64,000 bases of DNA from JAICND01 sp040905905 (GTDB lineage: Bacteria > Actinomycetota > Acidimicrobiia > Spongiisociales > ZC4RG35). The position numbers and the translations under genes were made by a program. This document shows positions 1 to 8,261 of this stretch, piece after piece; position 1 is the stretch's first letter, and every line of letters begins with the position of its first letter. The notes under the pieces were generated by a model. It made no database searches and was not told where the DNA came from. It saw only the letters and a program-made list of their open reading frames with translations. The stretch lies in the NCBI GenBank assembly GCA_040905905.1, contig JBBDQN010000050.1, positions 62,001 to 126,000 on the forward strand, given 5' to 3'.

Positions 1-1570
1 GAACCCGACCTTATCAAGACTGACGGCCAGGTCGTCGTTGCCCTAGCCGGTGCCAAGTTGCACGTGCTGGACGCAGTCCCGCGTCTACGCATCTTGGGCG
101 AACTCAACCTGGGCGAGATCGTTCCCCAGAACCTCTTTCTGGTGGGAGACCGGGTGATCGTCATCGGATCGGCGCCCATGCCGATGGCGATGCCGATGGC
201 CGGGATTGCGGCTGATGCCATGTTGTGGATGCCTCCCGACACCACCGTGGCTCTCATCGACCTCTCCGATCCTTCTGAACCCGAGGTGATCGAGAAGCTG
301 ACTCTGGAGGGAAACCTTCTCTCCGCTCGGCTTCATGGCAACGAAATGTCGATCGTCATCACTTCGTTTCCCCGCCACCTTCCTTTTGTCGCGCCCGATC
401 CCAACGTCGGCCCGGTGACCGCCGAGCGCATCGCACTCGCTCTCAACCGGCGAGTAATCATCGAGACGAATATCGAAGACTGGTTTCCTCGTTTCCGTCA
501 CGAAATCGGCGGAGAGCGAGGCCGGGTCCTCGAAGGTCCGTTGGTCGATTGTGGCGCGGTGGCCCGGCCTGTGGAGTTTTCTGGACTCTCCTCAACAAGT
601 GTTCTCACTTTCGATCTCAAGGAAGGTCTAGCCTTGGCCGGCTCGTTCGGTCTGGCCTCCGACGCACAGACTGTCTATGCCTCGGCGTCGGCTACTTACG
701 TTGCGACTCAAGAGTGGCAAGAGTTGGATCCTGTTCGGTTCGACGAAGGTTTGGTCACCACCTCTATCCACCGATTTGATACCTCCGACCCGGCGACCGT
801 CACGTTTACGGGGACCGGCGAAGTCCCGGGATGGCTCTACTCACAGTGGGCACTATCCGAGGACTCGGAGGGTCGTCTCCGGGTGGCTTCCACCACATCT
901 CCACCCTGGGGTTTCCGTCCTGGCATAACCCAGTCCGTGGTGAGTGTGCTCGAACCGACCGAGGGGCGCCTCGAAACGATCGGAACCATCGGTGGTCTCG
1001 GTATCGACGAACAGATTTATGCGGTCAGGTTTATGGACGATCTCGCATACGTCGTTACGTTCCGCCAAGTTGATCCTCTGTACGTCATCGACCTCAGCGA
1101 CCCGACCTCGCCCCAGCTGGCCGGCTCGCTCAAGATTCCCGGGTACTCGGCCTACCTGCATCCGATCGAGGGTGGCCTGCTGATCGGTGTCGGCCAGGAC
1201 GCCGATCTCAACGGCCAGGTGAAGGGAACCCAGGTGGCGCTGTTCGACGTCTCTGATCCCTACGACCCGGTCCAGATCAAAGATCACCTTTCCGGGTGGG
1301 TATTCGGAGGCCGAATGGGACCACCACGCCTTCTTGTACTGGCAGCCCACATCAACCCTGGTGATCCCGTTGACCTGGGGTTCGACAGGTGCAGTGGCGA
1401 TCCAAACCTCGTCGGCGGGCCTCGAAGAAATCGCCGCCATCGAACAGTTCAACCAGATCGTGCGGACCGTCGTGGTCGGAGGCGACCGCTTGTTGGCTCT
1501 CTCCTATGACGGGATAACCGAGCTGCAATTGTCAACCCTGGCTGAGCTGAACTGGATCCAACTGTCCTAA
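1..1570 (+). pseudogene. Secreted-type beta-propeller protein, 5' truncated and frameshifted
   Basis: The frame is open from the first base, so the N-terminus lies outside the window. Repeated blades carry phrases such as DLSDPSEPEV, DLSDPTSPQL and DVSDPYDPV, typical of the actinobacterial beta-propeller domain family (Beta_propel), whose function is unknown and whose members are usually exported. Near 1303 the reading shifts from frame 1 to frame 2. Frame 2 then continues the expected C-terminal blade (EAEWDHHAFLYW, then ALSYDGITELQL) to a TAA at 1568-1570, while frame 1 runs into Arg-rich nonsense ending at 1509. One surplus T in 1303-1304 would explain it. It is either a recent pseudogene or an assembly or sequencing error. 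Confidence 0.8.
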
Positions 1571-1580
1571 GTGCCACCCT

Positions 1581-2483
1581 TCAGGGTCGGAACGGAGCGA
1601 TCAGCCGGGCGATCCGGGCCACGTCGGTGGTGCCGACCTGGAGATAGATCCGCGAAACCCCGGCCTCCCGCAGCGGTTCCAGACTGACGGCTAGACGTTC
1701 CCCCCAACCGAAGGGAATGTGGCGGGCAGCAAGCCTCGACTCCAGTTCCTTGGCAGTACGGCCTCGTTCCGCGGCTTCGGCATCCAGCAATTCCAGGTAG
1801 TCGAATTCGTTGACCGCCGCGAAGACCGGTGTCGTATAGCTGAGCCGGATGCCGGTCGGGTCTCGGTCCGCGGCGACCGCTGCCTTGTGACACGTGGCGA
1901 CCCGGCCGGTTAGGTCACCATCGAGGCTAGGAAACAGGTTGAACTCGTCGGCGTAACGTCCGGCAAGCTCGGGAGTACGACTTGCGCCCGAGCCACCCAC
2001 GACGATCTTGAATGGGAGGCGGGGCTGCGAGTCGAAGGCCTCAATCTGATAGAACTCTCCCGAGAAGCCTTCTCCTGCTTGAAAGGCGCGGACGAAGGCG
2101 AGGGCCTCGTCGAGCATCCGGAACCGGGTTCCCTGCGTAGGGAACGGGAACCCAAAGAGCCGATGTTCATCCTTCAGCCAACCGGTTCCGAGCCCGAGCA
2201 CAAAACGGTTGTCCGACATCTCTGCAAGCGTCACGGCCATTTTTGCGTACACCGCCGGGTGCCGGAATGTCACCGGAGAGACCAGGTTGACCAGTTCGAT
2301 GTGGTTGGTCTCCCTGGCCAGGCCGGCGAACTGCACCAGATGGTCATAGGCGGGGAGCGTGGGATCGGTCCCGGCCAGGTAGTGATCCGGCATGGCCAAG
2401 GCGACCAGACCCTCGGCCTCCGCCCAGCGGGCGGCGCCCAACACCTCCGCGTAACTGCCTCGCAACTGAAGGGCGACGTCCAT
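1581..2483 (-). CDS. LLM-class (F420-dependent type) oxidoreductase
   Basis: This 300-residue protein has the luciferase-like monooxygenase TIM-barrel pattern: AEAEGLVALAMPDHY near the start, FVLGLGTGWLKDEHRLFG in the middle and KIVVGGSGASRTPELAGRYAD in the second half. Actinobacterial members commonly use coenzyme F420 to oxidise or reduce small substrates, but the substrate cannot be read from sequence. It is the last gene of a minus-strand operon. Its ATG lies two bases after the stop of the DegT aminotransferase, so the two are probably co-translated. It converges on the broken beta-propeller gene with only about 10 bases between them; a small ACCCT/AGGGT dyad sits at that junction. Confidence 0.85.
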   Translation of the reverse strand: MDVALQLRGSYAEVLGAARWAEAEGLVALAMPDHYLAGTDPTLPAYDHLVQFAGLARETNHIELVNLVSPVTFRHPAVYAKMAVTLAEMSDNRFVLGLGTGWLKDEHRLFGFPFPTQGTRFRMLDEALAFVRAFQAGEGFSGEFYQIEAFDSQPRLPFKIVVGGSGASRTPELAGRYADEFNLFPSLDGDLTGRVATCHKAAVAADRDPTGIRLSYTTPVFAAVNEFDYLELLDAEAAERGRTAKELESRLAARHIPFGWGERLAVSLEPLREAGVSRIYLQVGTTDVARIARLIAPFRP

Positions 2484-2485
2484 GG

Positions 2486-3604
2486 TTAGCCCCTAACCCG
2501 CTCGTGGATAGCTGCAACCACCCGTGACCTGTCCTGGTCCGAGAGGTTGGACCCGGAGGGCAAGCACAACCCGAGGTCGAAGAGCTTTTCGGCCACCTTG
2601 CCTCCGAAGACGCGTGACTCCCGATACAACGGTTGCAGGTGCATCGGTTTCCAGACCGGGCGAGCCTCGATGTCGAGTGTCTCCAGGTGGAGGCGTAGGT
2701 CTTCCCTGGTCACCCCGGTCTGGTCGGGGTCGATCAGAAGGGCCGTCAGCCAGAACGTGGATCTGCACGACGGCGCCTCTGGCATGAACGTAATCCCTCC
2801 TAGACCCTCAAGAGATCTGCGATAGAACTGGTTGTGTTCCCGACGTCGGTCGACCCGTCGTCCGAGGTCGGCGAGTTGTGCGCGCCCCAGAGCCGCCAAC
2901 AGGTTCGACAAGCGGTAGTTGTAGCCGAGTTGTGAGTGTTCATAGTGAGGGGCGGGGTCGCGCGCCTGGGTGGCCAAGAATCTTGCATGTTTGACCACCG
3001 CCTCGTCATTAGTCACCAGGGCGCCGCCGCCACTGGTGGTGATGATTTTGTTGCCATTGAAGGAAAGGATGGCGCTTTCCCCGAAGGCGCCAGCGGGCTG
3101 GCCCCGGTAGCGGGCGCCCAGCGACTCGGCGGCATCGGAGATGAGAGTGGTACCGGCTGCCGCGCAGACACTCTCGATCCGTTCGTAGTCCGCGCACTGA
3201 CCGTAGAGGTCGACTACCACCACCGCCTTGTACCGCCGATCGGACTCATCGAGGGCTTCTGCCAGGAGCAGAGGGTCCATGTTCCAGGTTGCCTCGTCGC
3301 TGTCGACGAAAACCGGCTTGGCATTCACGTATCGAACCGCATTGGCCGTGGCAGCGAAGGTGAGATTGGAAACCAGGACCTCATCCCCGGCCTCTACGCC
3401 GGCGTTGATCAGGGCGAGGTGGAGGGCGGCAGTTCCAGAGGAAAGGGCGCAAGCAAACCGGCGGCCAGACACTCGTGCCAGCTCCTCCTCGAAGGAATCG
3501 ACCTCGGGGCCGAGCGGTGCTACCCAACCCCCCTCTAGTGCCCGTTGCAAGGCCTCAGCCTCGGCTTGCCCAACATCGGGAGGTGACAGGTACATCCGCG
3601 CCAT
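2486..3604 (-). CDS. DegT/DnrJ/EryC1/StrS-family PLP aminotransferase
   Basis: The 372-residue length fits this family of sugar aminotransferases, which move an amino group from glutamate to a keto-sugar nucleotide. Visible features are the SSGTAALHLAL pocket (about residues 55-65), ISDAAESLGA with the PLP-contacting Asp157, and SFNGNK with the Schiff-base Lys186 followed by a GGG stretch. It resembles the UDP-4-keto-sugar aminotransferases of capsule and glycoprotein sugar pathways. Its start overlaps the stop of the upstream tetR gene (TAATG), so it is translationally coupled to it. The large glycan locus lies about 8 kb away. The exact sugar is unknown. Confidence 0.88.
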   Translation of the reverse strand: MARMYLSPPDVGQAEAEALQRALEGGWVAPLGPEVDSFEEELARVSGRRFACALSSGTAALHLALINAGVEAGDEVLVSNLTFAATANAVRYVNAKPVFVDSDEATWNMDPLLLAEALDESDRRYKAVVVVDLYGQCADYERIESVCAAAGTTLISDAAESLGARYRGQPAGAFGESAILSFNGNKIITTSGGGALVTNDEAVVKHARFLATQARDPAPHYEHSQLGYNYRLSNLLAALGRAQLADLGRRVDRRREHNQFYRRSLEGLGGITFMPEAPSCRSTFWLTALLIDPDQTGVTREDLRLHLETLDIEARPVWKPMHLQPLYRESRVFGGKVAEKLFDLGLCLPSGSNLSDQDRSRVVAAIHERVRG

Positions 3605-4143
3605 TAGTCTTCGAGCAACCGTTCTGCCTGTTTGGGGAGGTCGAAGTCGGGGTTGAGCACGGCATGCATCGCGAACCCTGTAAGGGTGGCAACCAAGAGC
3701 TCGGCCTTTTCCTCGGCTCGTCTCGTCGACCCGCCGGTCTCGCGCAGGATGGCCCGTCGAAACCGCTCAACCCGGGATTGATGGTGACGGAGCAGGCGTT
3801 TCCCGATGTTGCGGTCGGTCAACCCGCCCGTTACCGCGACTATCAGGTACACCCGGGCAATAACCGGCTCAGAAGTGACGAACCGGACATAGGCCTGCAC
3901 CAGGTCCGCCACTGTTTCCGATGAGTCCGGACCTCCTGGGTCAACCGCACTTATTGCCTCCCGTACGACGGTGAGCACAACCTCTTCCTTGGAGGGAAAG
4001 AGGTTGTAGAAGCTGCCCGGGCGAATATCTGCCATGTTGCAGATGGCCTTCACCGTCGTTGCTTCCAATCCTCCCTCGGCCAGAAGGCTTCGAGTGGCAC
4101 GGAGGATTCGTGCTCTGGTGGCGATCCCGGCCCGGTAGGTCAC
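3604..4143 (-). CDS. TetR-family transcriptional regulator
   Basis: This 179-residue protein has the N-terminal TetR helix-turn-helix: RARILRATRSLLAEGG, then TTVKAICNMADIRPGSFYNLFPSKEEV at about residues 28-55. The C-terminal ligand domain is not family-specific. It is the first gene of the tetR-degT-LLM operon and is divergent from the acyl-CoA dehydrogenase genes across roughly 95 bases. It could therefore repress itself and either neighbour; TetR proteins next to acyl-CoA dehydrogenases often sense acyl-CoA. The effector here is not known. Confidence 0.9.
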   Translation of the reverse strand: MTYRAGIATRARILRATRSLLAEGGLEATTVKAICNMADIRPGSFYNLFPSKEEVVLTVVREAISAVDPGGPDSSETVADLVQAYVRFVTSEPVIARVYLIVAVTGGLTDRNIGKRLLRHHQSRVERFRRAILRETGGSTRRAEEKAELLVATLTGFAMHAVLNPDFDLPKQAERLLED

Positions 4144-4239
4144 TGCCTAAACGGTAGTGGCCGATTAGCAGGACACCTGATTGGATTTGATCGTCCGCTC
4201 AAATTAGAATGGACACTCAAAGATCAGAGTGAGGAGTTG
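4144..4239. promoter_or_regulatory. Divergent promoter region, tetR / acyl-CoA dehydrogenase
   Basis: This short A+T-richer gap lies between two divergent starts and must contain both promoters. TTTGATC and AAATTAGAAT stretches are present, but no convincing paired -35/-10 boxes or clean TetR palindrome could be picked out by eye. Confidence 0.45.
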
Positions 4240-6030
4240 ATGAGCCATTACCGGTCCAACCTTCGTGACCTTGAGTTCAACCTCTTCGAAGCTCATCGAC
4301 TCCAGGATTATTTGGGTGACGGGCCCTTCGCCGACATCGATGCTGAGGATGCCCGTGATGTCTTGCGAGAAATAGGGCGCCTCGCCGCCGACGAATGGTC
4401 GGCTTCGTTCGTGGCCGCGGATCGAACGGCGTTGGAGTTGGTCGACGGAGAGGTGAAGTTGCCAATGGCGCTCAAAGCCAGCCTCCACGCCCTGCGCGAC
4501 GGCGGCTGGGACCGCTTCGGCTTGCCAGCGGGCCTGGGCGGGACCCGGGTGCCTCACCTTCTCTTTTGGGCAACCCAGGAGTTGCTATTGGGGTCCAATC
4601 CCACGGCGGTGCTCTACGCCGGTGGCAATTTATTCGCCCGGGTGATTTTCGAGGAAGGAACCCCGGAACAAAAGGCGTTTGCCCGGTTGATGGTGGAGCG
4701 GGGTTGGGCTGGGACGATGGTCCTCACCGAGCCCGATGCAGGCTCCGACGTAGGGGCGGGCACCACCCGGGCCAGGTACGTCGACGGCGACGTCTACCAC
4801 CTGGAGGGCGTCAAGCGGTTCATCACCGGAGGCGAGCACGACGCCAGCGATAACATCATCCACCTCGTCCTGGCCAGACGGGACGGAGCCGGACCGGGGA
4901 CCAAGAACCTCTCGTTGTTCATCGTTCCCAAGTACCTGGTCCCCGACGACGGCGCGCTCGGTGAACGCAACGGGGTTGTGGCAACCAACCTGGAGCACAA
5001 ACTCGGCCTGCGTGGTTCGGCCACTTGCGAGCTGACCTTTGGCGCAGATCGCCCGGCGGTGGGCTATTTGTTGGGTGGTGTTCACGACGGCATCCGGCAG
5101 ATGTTTCGGGTGATCGCCCATGCCCGCATGACCATCGGCACCAAGTCGGCTGCCACCCTCTCTACCGGCTATCTCAATGCCCTGGCCTACGCCACCGAGC
5201 GGGTCCAGGGCCCCGATCTTGCCAAGGCGATGGATCGTGACACCCCCCGGGTACCCATCGTTTGCCATCCCGACGTCAGGCGGATGTTGATGCTGCAGAA
5301 GGCCCACTCCGAAGGCCTGCGGGCTCTGTGGACCTATGCCGCCTGGGCCAGCGACCAGGCGGAACTTCACCCCGACGACGATCTCTGGGCCAGGCTCGCT
5401 GATCTGCTGCTGCCGCTCGTGAAGGGTTATTCAGCTGAGAAGGCCCACGAACTGCTCGCCACCTCGCTTCAGGTCCTGGGTGGGTCGGGATACCTCGAGG
5501 ACTATCCAATCGAGCAATACCTCCGCGACGCCAAGATCGACAGCATCTATGAGGGGACCACCGGGATCCAGGCAATGGACCTGTTCTTCCGCAAGATCGT
5601 CAAGGACCAGGGACAAACGGTGGCGTTTCTGGCTGGCCAGGTCATGGAGTTCGTCAAGGCAACCGATGACGACGATCCCTTCGCCGCAGAGAGGGAGTTG
5701 CTGGGCCGGCTGGTCGACGACACCCAGGCTCACCTGGGCGTGGCGGTGAGCCATCTATTCGCATCCCAAGAGGAGCCTGAATCGGTCTACAAGGCAGCCC
5801 TTCATCTCAATTCGTTGCTGGAGTCGCTGGCTGAGACCGTGATCGCCTGGCAGCTCCTCCGCCACGCCGATATAGCTGTGGCCAGTCTCGGTTCGGACCC
5901 CTTCTACGAGGGCAAGATCGCATCGGCGAGGTTTTTACTCCGCCACGTCGGACCCAAGGTGACCGCCCGCCGTGCCGCCGCCGAGGAGGAGGACGGCTCC
6001 TTGATGAACCTGCCGATAGCAGCGTTCTGA
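4240..6030 (+). CDS. Acyl-CoA dehydrogenase, long (about 600 aa) type
   Basis: This FAD enzyme introduces the alpha-beta double bond into an acyl-CoA. An N-terminal extension of the AcylCoA_DH_N kind (SNLRDLEFNLFEAHRL) precedes the core. The core carries MVLTEPDAGSDVGAG, the FAD/substrate segment LEGVKRFITGGEHD, and DAKIDSIYEGTTGIQAMDL with the catalytic Glu in YEGT. About 120 C-terminal residues form the extra helical domain seen in FadE-like long members. TTG at 4237 and ATG at 4240 are adjacent; ATG is preferred, although GAGGAG is only three bases upstream. A second, shorter acyl-CoA dehydrogenase follows after 36 bases, probably in the same operon. Confidence 0.9.
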   Translation: MSHYRSNLRDLEFNLFEAHRLQDYLGDGPFADIDAEDARDVLREIGRLAADEWSASFVAADRTALELVDGEVKLPMALKASLHALRDGGWDRFGLPAGLGGTRVPHLLFWATQELLLGSNPTAVLYAGGNLFARVIFEEGTPEQKAFARLMVERGWAGTMVLTEPDAGSDVGAGTTRARYVDGDVYHLEGVKRFITGGEHDASDNIIHLVLARRDGAGPGTKNLSLFIVPKYLVPDDGALGERNGVVATNLEHKLGLRGSATCELTFGADRPAVGYLLGGVHDGIRQMFRVIAHARMTIGTKSAATLSTGYLNALAYATERVQGPDLAKAMDRDTPRVPIVCHPDVRRMLMLQKAHSEGLRALWTYAAWASDQAELHPDDDLWARLADLLLPLVKGYSAEKAHELLATSLQVLGGSGYLEDYPIEQYLRDAKIDSIYEGTTGIQAMDLFFRKIVKDQGQTVAFLAGQVMEFVKATDDDDPFAAERELLGRLVDDTQAHLGVAVSHLFASQEEPESVYKAALHLNSLLESLAETVIAWQLLRHADIAVASLGSDPFYEGKIASARFLLRHVGPKVTARRAAAEEEDGSLMNLPIAAF

Positions 6031-6066
6031 CTTCCGTCTTTCCTCTTCCGTCTACCGTCTAGTCCC

Positions 6067-7188
6067 ATGAACTTCGCCTTTAGTGAGGAGCAGGAGGAGC
6101 TCCGCCGCCTGGCCCGGAAGTGGCTGGAGGAAAAGAGCCCCTCGGCGGTGGTGCGCCGCCTGATGGACAGCGAGGATGGATTCGACCAGGCGCTCTGGAA
6201 AGAAACCGCGGCGATGGGGTGGCAAGCCATGGCCATCCCCGAGGAGTACGGAGGGGCGGGCTTCGGGTTCTTGGAGCAGGTGGTGCTGCTCGAGGAGATG
6301 GGCCGGGCATTGCACCCAACCCCGTACCTAGCGACGGCTGTGATGGCGGCGAATCTTCTCCTGGAAGCCGGGAGCGAGGAGCAGAAGCAGAAGTATCTGC
6401 CTGCTCTGGCCGCCGGTGACCTCACCGCTACCGTGGCCTTCACCGAGCCAAACGGTCTTTGGGTGGAGGCGGGCGTCGAGGCTACGGCCACTAGGACAGC
6501 GACTGGGGTCGCCGTATCGGGCACCAAGAGCTTCGTGCTCGACGGTCACACGGCCGATCTTCTCCTCGTCGCTGCCCGCACCGACGAAGGAGTGGCTCTC
6601 TTTCTGATCGATGGTGCCAGTCCCGGTGTCACCCGGCGCCGATTGGAAACCATGGACATGACTCGCAAACTCGCCGAAGTTGTCCTCGACAACGTCGAAG
6701 TAGGCGTCGATGCGTTACTCGGACAGCTGGGGAAAGGATGGGAGTTGGTCGAGCGGATATTGGCCAGATCTGCGGTGGCGCTGGCCGCCGAGCAGGTGGG
6801 TGGGGCTCAAAAGTGCCTCGAAATGTCGGTCGACTACGCCAAGGTCCGGCATCAGTTTGGCCGTCCCATCGGCTCGTTCCAGGCCATCAAGCACAAGTGT
6901 GCCGACATGCTTGTCCAGGTGGAATCGGCTCGCTCGGCCGCCTACTACGCGGCCTGGGCGGTATCCGAGGGTAACGACGAGGTACCGCTGGTCGCACCTT
7001 TGGCCAAGTCCTACTGTTCGGAAGCGTTCTTCTTTTGCGCCTCTGAGAACATCCAGATCCACGGTGGGATCGGTTTCACCTGGGAACACGACGCTCACCT
7101 CTATTTCAAACGAGCCAAGAGTTCTGAGCTCCTCTTTGGCGAGCCCGCTCATCACCGGGCTGTGCTGGCCACACGTCTCGGGCTGTGA
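6067..7188 (+). CDS. Acyl-CoA dehydrogenase, short type
   Basis: This 373-residue protein has the usual three acyl-CoA dehydrogenase domains: an N-terminal helical part (MNFAFSEEQEELRRLARKW), a middle domain with AFTEPNG and GTKSFVLDGHTADLLL, and a C-terminal helical part with VRHQFGRPIGSFQAIKH and IQIHGGIGFTWEHDAHLYFKR. At the place where classic enzymes have YEGT it reads LLFGEP, so the canonical catalytic Glu is absent. This occurs in subunits of heteromeric steroid and side-chain dehydrogenases and in enzymes whose base sits on another helix; the Glu in LVERIL is a candidate. It probably acts with the preceding dehydrogenase in degrading an acyl-CoA or branched substrate. Confidence 0.88.
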   Translation: MNFAFSEEQEELRRLARKWLEEKSPSAVVRRLMDSEDGFDQALWKETAAMGWQAMAIPEEYGGAGFGFLEQVVLLEEMGRALHPTPYLATAVMAANLLLEAGSEEQKQKYLPALAAGDLTATVAFTEPNGLWVEAGVEATATRTATGVAVSGTKSFVLDGHTADLLLVAARTDEGVALFLIDGASPGVTRRRLETMDMTRKLAEVVLDNVEVGVDALLGQLGKGWELVERILARSAVALAAEQVGGAQKCLEMSVDYAKVRHQFGRPIGSFQAIKHKCADMLVQVESARSAAYYAAWAVSEGNDEVPLVAPLAKSYCSEAFFFCASENIQIHGGIGFTWEHDAHLYFKRAKSSELLFGEPAHHRAVLATRLGL

Positions 7189-7203
7189 GCACAGGGAGGT
7201 GAC

Positions 7204-7623
7204 ATGGTCCTGGTGGTGGCGCTCTTCGCCGTGCTGCTGGCGTTATCGGCTGTAGTCATCTGGCAGCATTCGGCGCGCACGGCGCCCGACGAGATCACTT
7301 TTGGCATCAACGATGCGGTTGAGTTCATCCTCCCACGACTGGACTCCGAGGTGGCGATGCGATTGGGCAGGGCGGGTGTCCAGCGAGTCGTCGAATGGGA
7401 GGTGTTCTATCTCCAGGGTTTGGCCCAGAAGAGACGGACCCAGCCCGTTGTCACCGTGGCCGGTGATTACGAGCCGGCGGTGGAGTTCATTGCCGCCGAG
7501 ATTCTGGGACGCCACGGGATCACCTACTCTGCTGCCGACGTGGGCGCGGTGCTCAATGAGCAGGTTGCCTACCTGGCATCGATTGGTGCAATCGGAGACG
7601 AGGCAGGAGGTGAAGTTCGGTGA
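7204..7623 (+). CDS. Small membrane-anchored protein of unknown function
   Basis: This 139-residue protein starts with one hydrophobic helix (residues 2-20, MVLVVALFAVLLALSAVVIW). A soluble domain follows, with no recognisable catalytic motif; it includes LPRLDSEVAMRLGRAGVQRVVEWEV and an Ala/Glu-rich C-terminus. Charged residues directly after the helix suggest the domain is cytoplasmic. AGGGAGGTGAC just before the ATG is a good ribosome site. Its TGA overlaps the next start (TGATG), so it is coupled to the zinc-ribbon gene. No function is assigned. Confidence 0.75.
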   Translation: MVLVVALFAVLLALSAVVIWQHSARTAPDEITFGINDAVEFILPRLDSEVAMRLGRAGVQRVVEWEVFYLQGLAQKRRTQPVVTVAGDYEPAVEFIAAEILGRHGITYSAADVGAVLNEQVAYLASIGAIGDEAGGEVR

Positions 7624-7922
7624 TGGTTCGATGCGGGGCTTGTCGCACTCAGTTCGATGTTCCCGGCGCGGGCCGTTTTGCGTGTCCGGTTTGTGGCTCG
7701 ATGAACGTGGTCAGAGGCGCTCCAGGTGCCGACCCTCGAGCCACCCCCCCTCCTGCCGGCAACGCGGGAGCGCCACCACCGCCCCGGCCGCCAGACCAAC
7801 CGTCCCCGCGGGTGCAATGTCCGGTCTGCGAGTACACCTTCATCGTGGGCAAGGTGGCCATGGCTCGGTGTCCAAACTGCGGAGCCGAAGTGGAAACGGG
7901 TCAAACGACTACCGAGGAGTGA
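7623..7922 (+). CDS. Double zinc-ribbon protein
   Basis: This 99-residue protein has two treble-clef-like ribbons: CGAC...CPVC at residues 4-25 and CPVC...CPNC near the C-terminus, joined by a Pro-rich linker. Each has two CxxC pairs able to hold one zinc ion. The first ribbon resembles MJ0042-type or GATA-like zinc ribbons found at the front of bacterial regulatory or secretion proteins. A GTG at 7620 would add one residue; the ATG at 7623, overlapping the upstream TGA, is preferred. The gene ends in TGATG overlap with the next small gene. Its role is unknown. Confidence 0.75.
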   Translation: MVRCGACRTQFDVPGAGRFACPVCGSMNVVRGAPGADPRATPPPAGNAGAPPPPRPPDQPSPRVQCPVCEYTFIVGKVAMARCPNCGAEVETGQTTTEE

Positions 7923-8158
7923 TGGGACGCCTGCGCCGTTTTAGCGACTATCGCTTCATCGGCCGGCGCGACGAGATGCTGGTCTACGACTGCGATGACC
8001 CTGATCAGTTCGCCGTCCTCGAGTCGGCAGTGACAGAGTGGGGGCTCGATACGCGGGATCTCCTCTCCAGTTTTGCCCCCGACACCATTTCCGAGGCCCG
8101 GAATCGGGGTTTTAGAGCACCCCGATCGGGTGAATCCGGTCCGCCCCCGGGGTCTTGA
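7922..8158 (+). CDS. Small conserved-looking protein, 78 aa
   Basis: The ATG at 7922 overlaps the TGA of the zinc-ribbon gene. The product reads MGRLRRFSDYRFIGRRDEML and continues with an acidic stretch (YDCDDPDQF) and a helical segment (LESAVTEWGLDTRDLLSSF), with a Gly/Pro-rich tail. It has no membrane segment and no known motif. The tight coupling of three small genes after the acyl-CoA dehydrogenases argues that it is translated. Function is unknown. Confidence 0.6.
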   Translation: MGRLRRFSDYRFIGRRDEMLVYDCDDPDQFAVLESAVTEWGLDTRDLLSSFAPDTISEARNRGFRAPRSGESGPPPGS

Positions 8159-8159
8159 A

Positions 8160-8177
8160 ATACGACATTGGTCGTAT
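8160..8177. promoter_or_regulatory. Perfect inverted repeat upstream of Tat-protein gene, candidate operator
   Basis: ATACGACATTGGTCGTAT has 7-base perfect arms (ATACGAC and GTCGTAT) around ATTG. It lies 84 bases before the ATG of the Tat-exported protein and just after the preceding gene ends. Its size and symmetry fit a dimeric repressor or activator site. The LuxR-type protein at 11253-11900 is the nearest candidate regulator, by inference only. Confidence 0.45.
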
Positions 8178-8184
8178 GGAATCA

Positions 8185-8227
8185 CCCCCGCCATTGCGAT
8201 AGATTGGCACTAACTCCCGAGCGGGGG
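8185..8227 (+). promoter_or_regulatory. Possible leader stem-loop, CCCCCGC/GCGGGGG
   Basis: CCCCCGC (8185-8191) can pair with GCGGGGG (8221-8227) across a 29-base loop. It ends about 35 bases before the ATG at 8262 and upstream of the GGGAGG ribosome-site region. It could be a leader structure or an attenuator; no riboswitch class was recognised. Confidence 0.3.
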
Positions 8228-8261
8228 CTATTTGGGTTTGCAATAGGGAGGCTTTCAGGAG

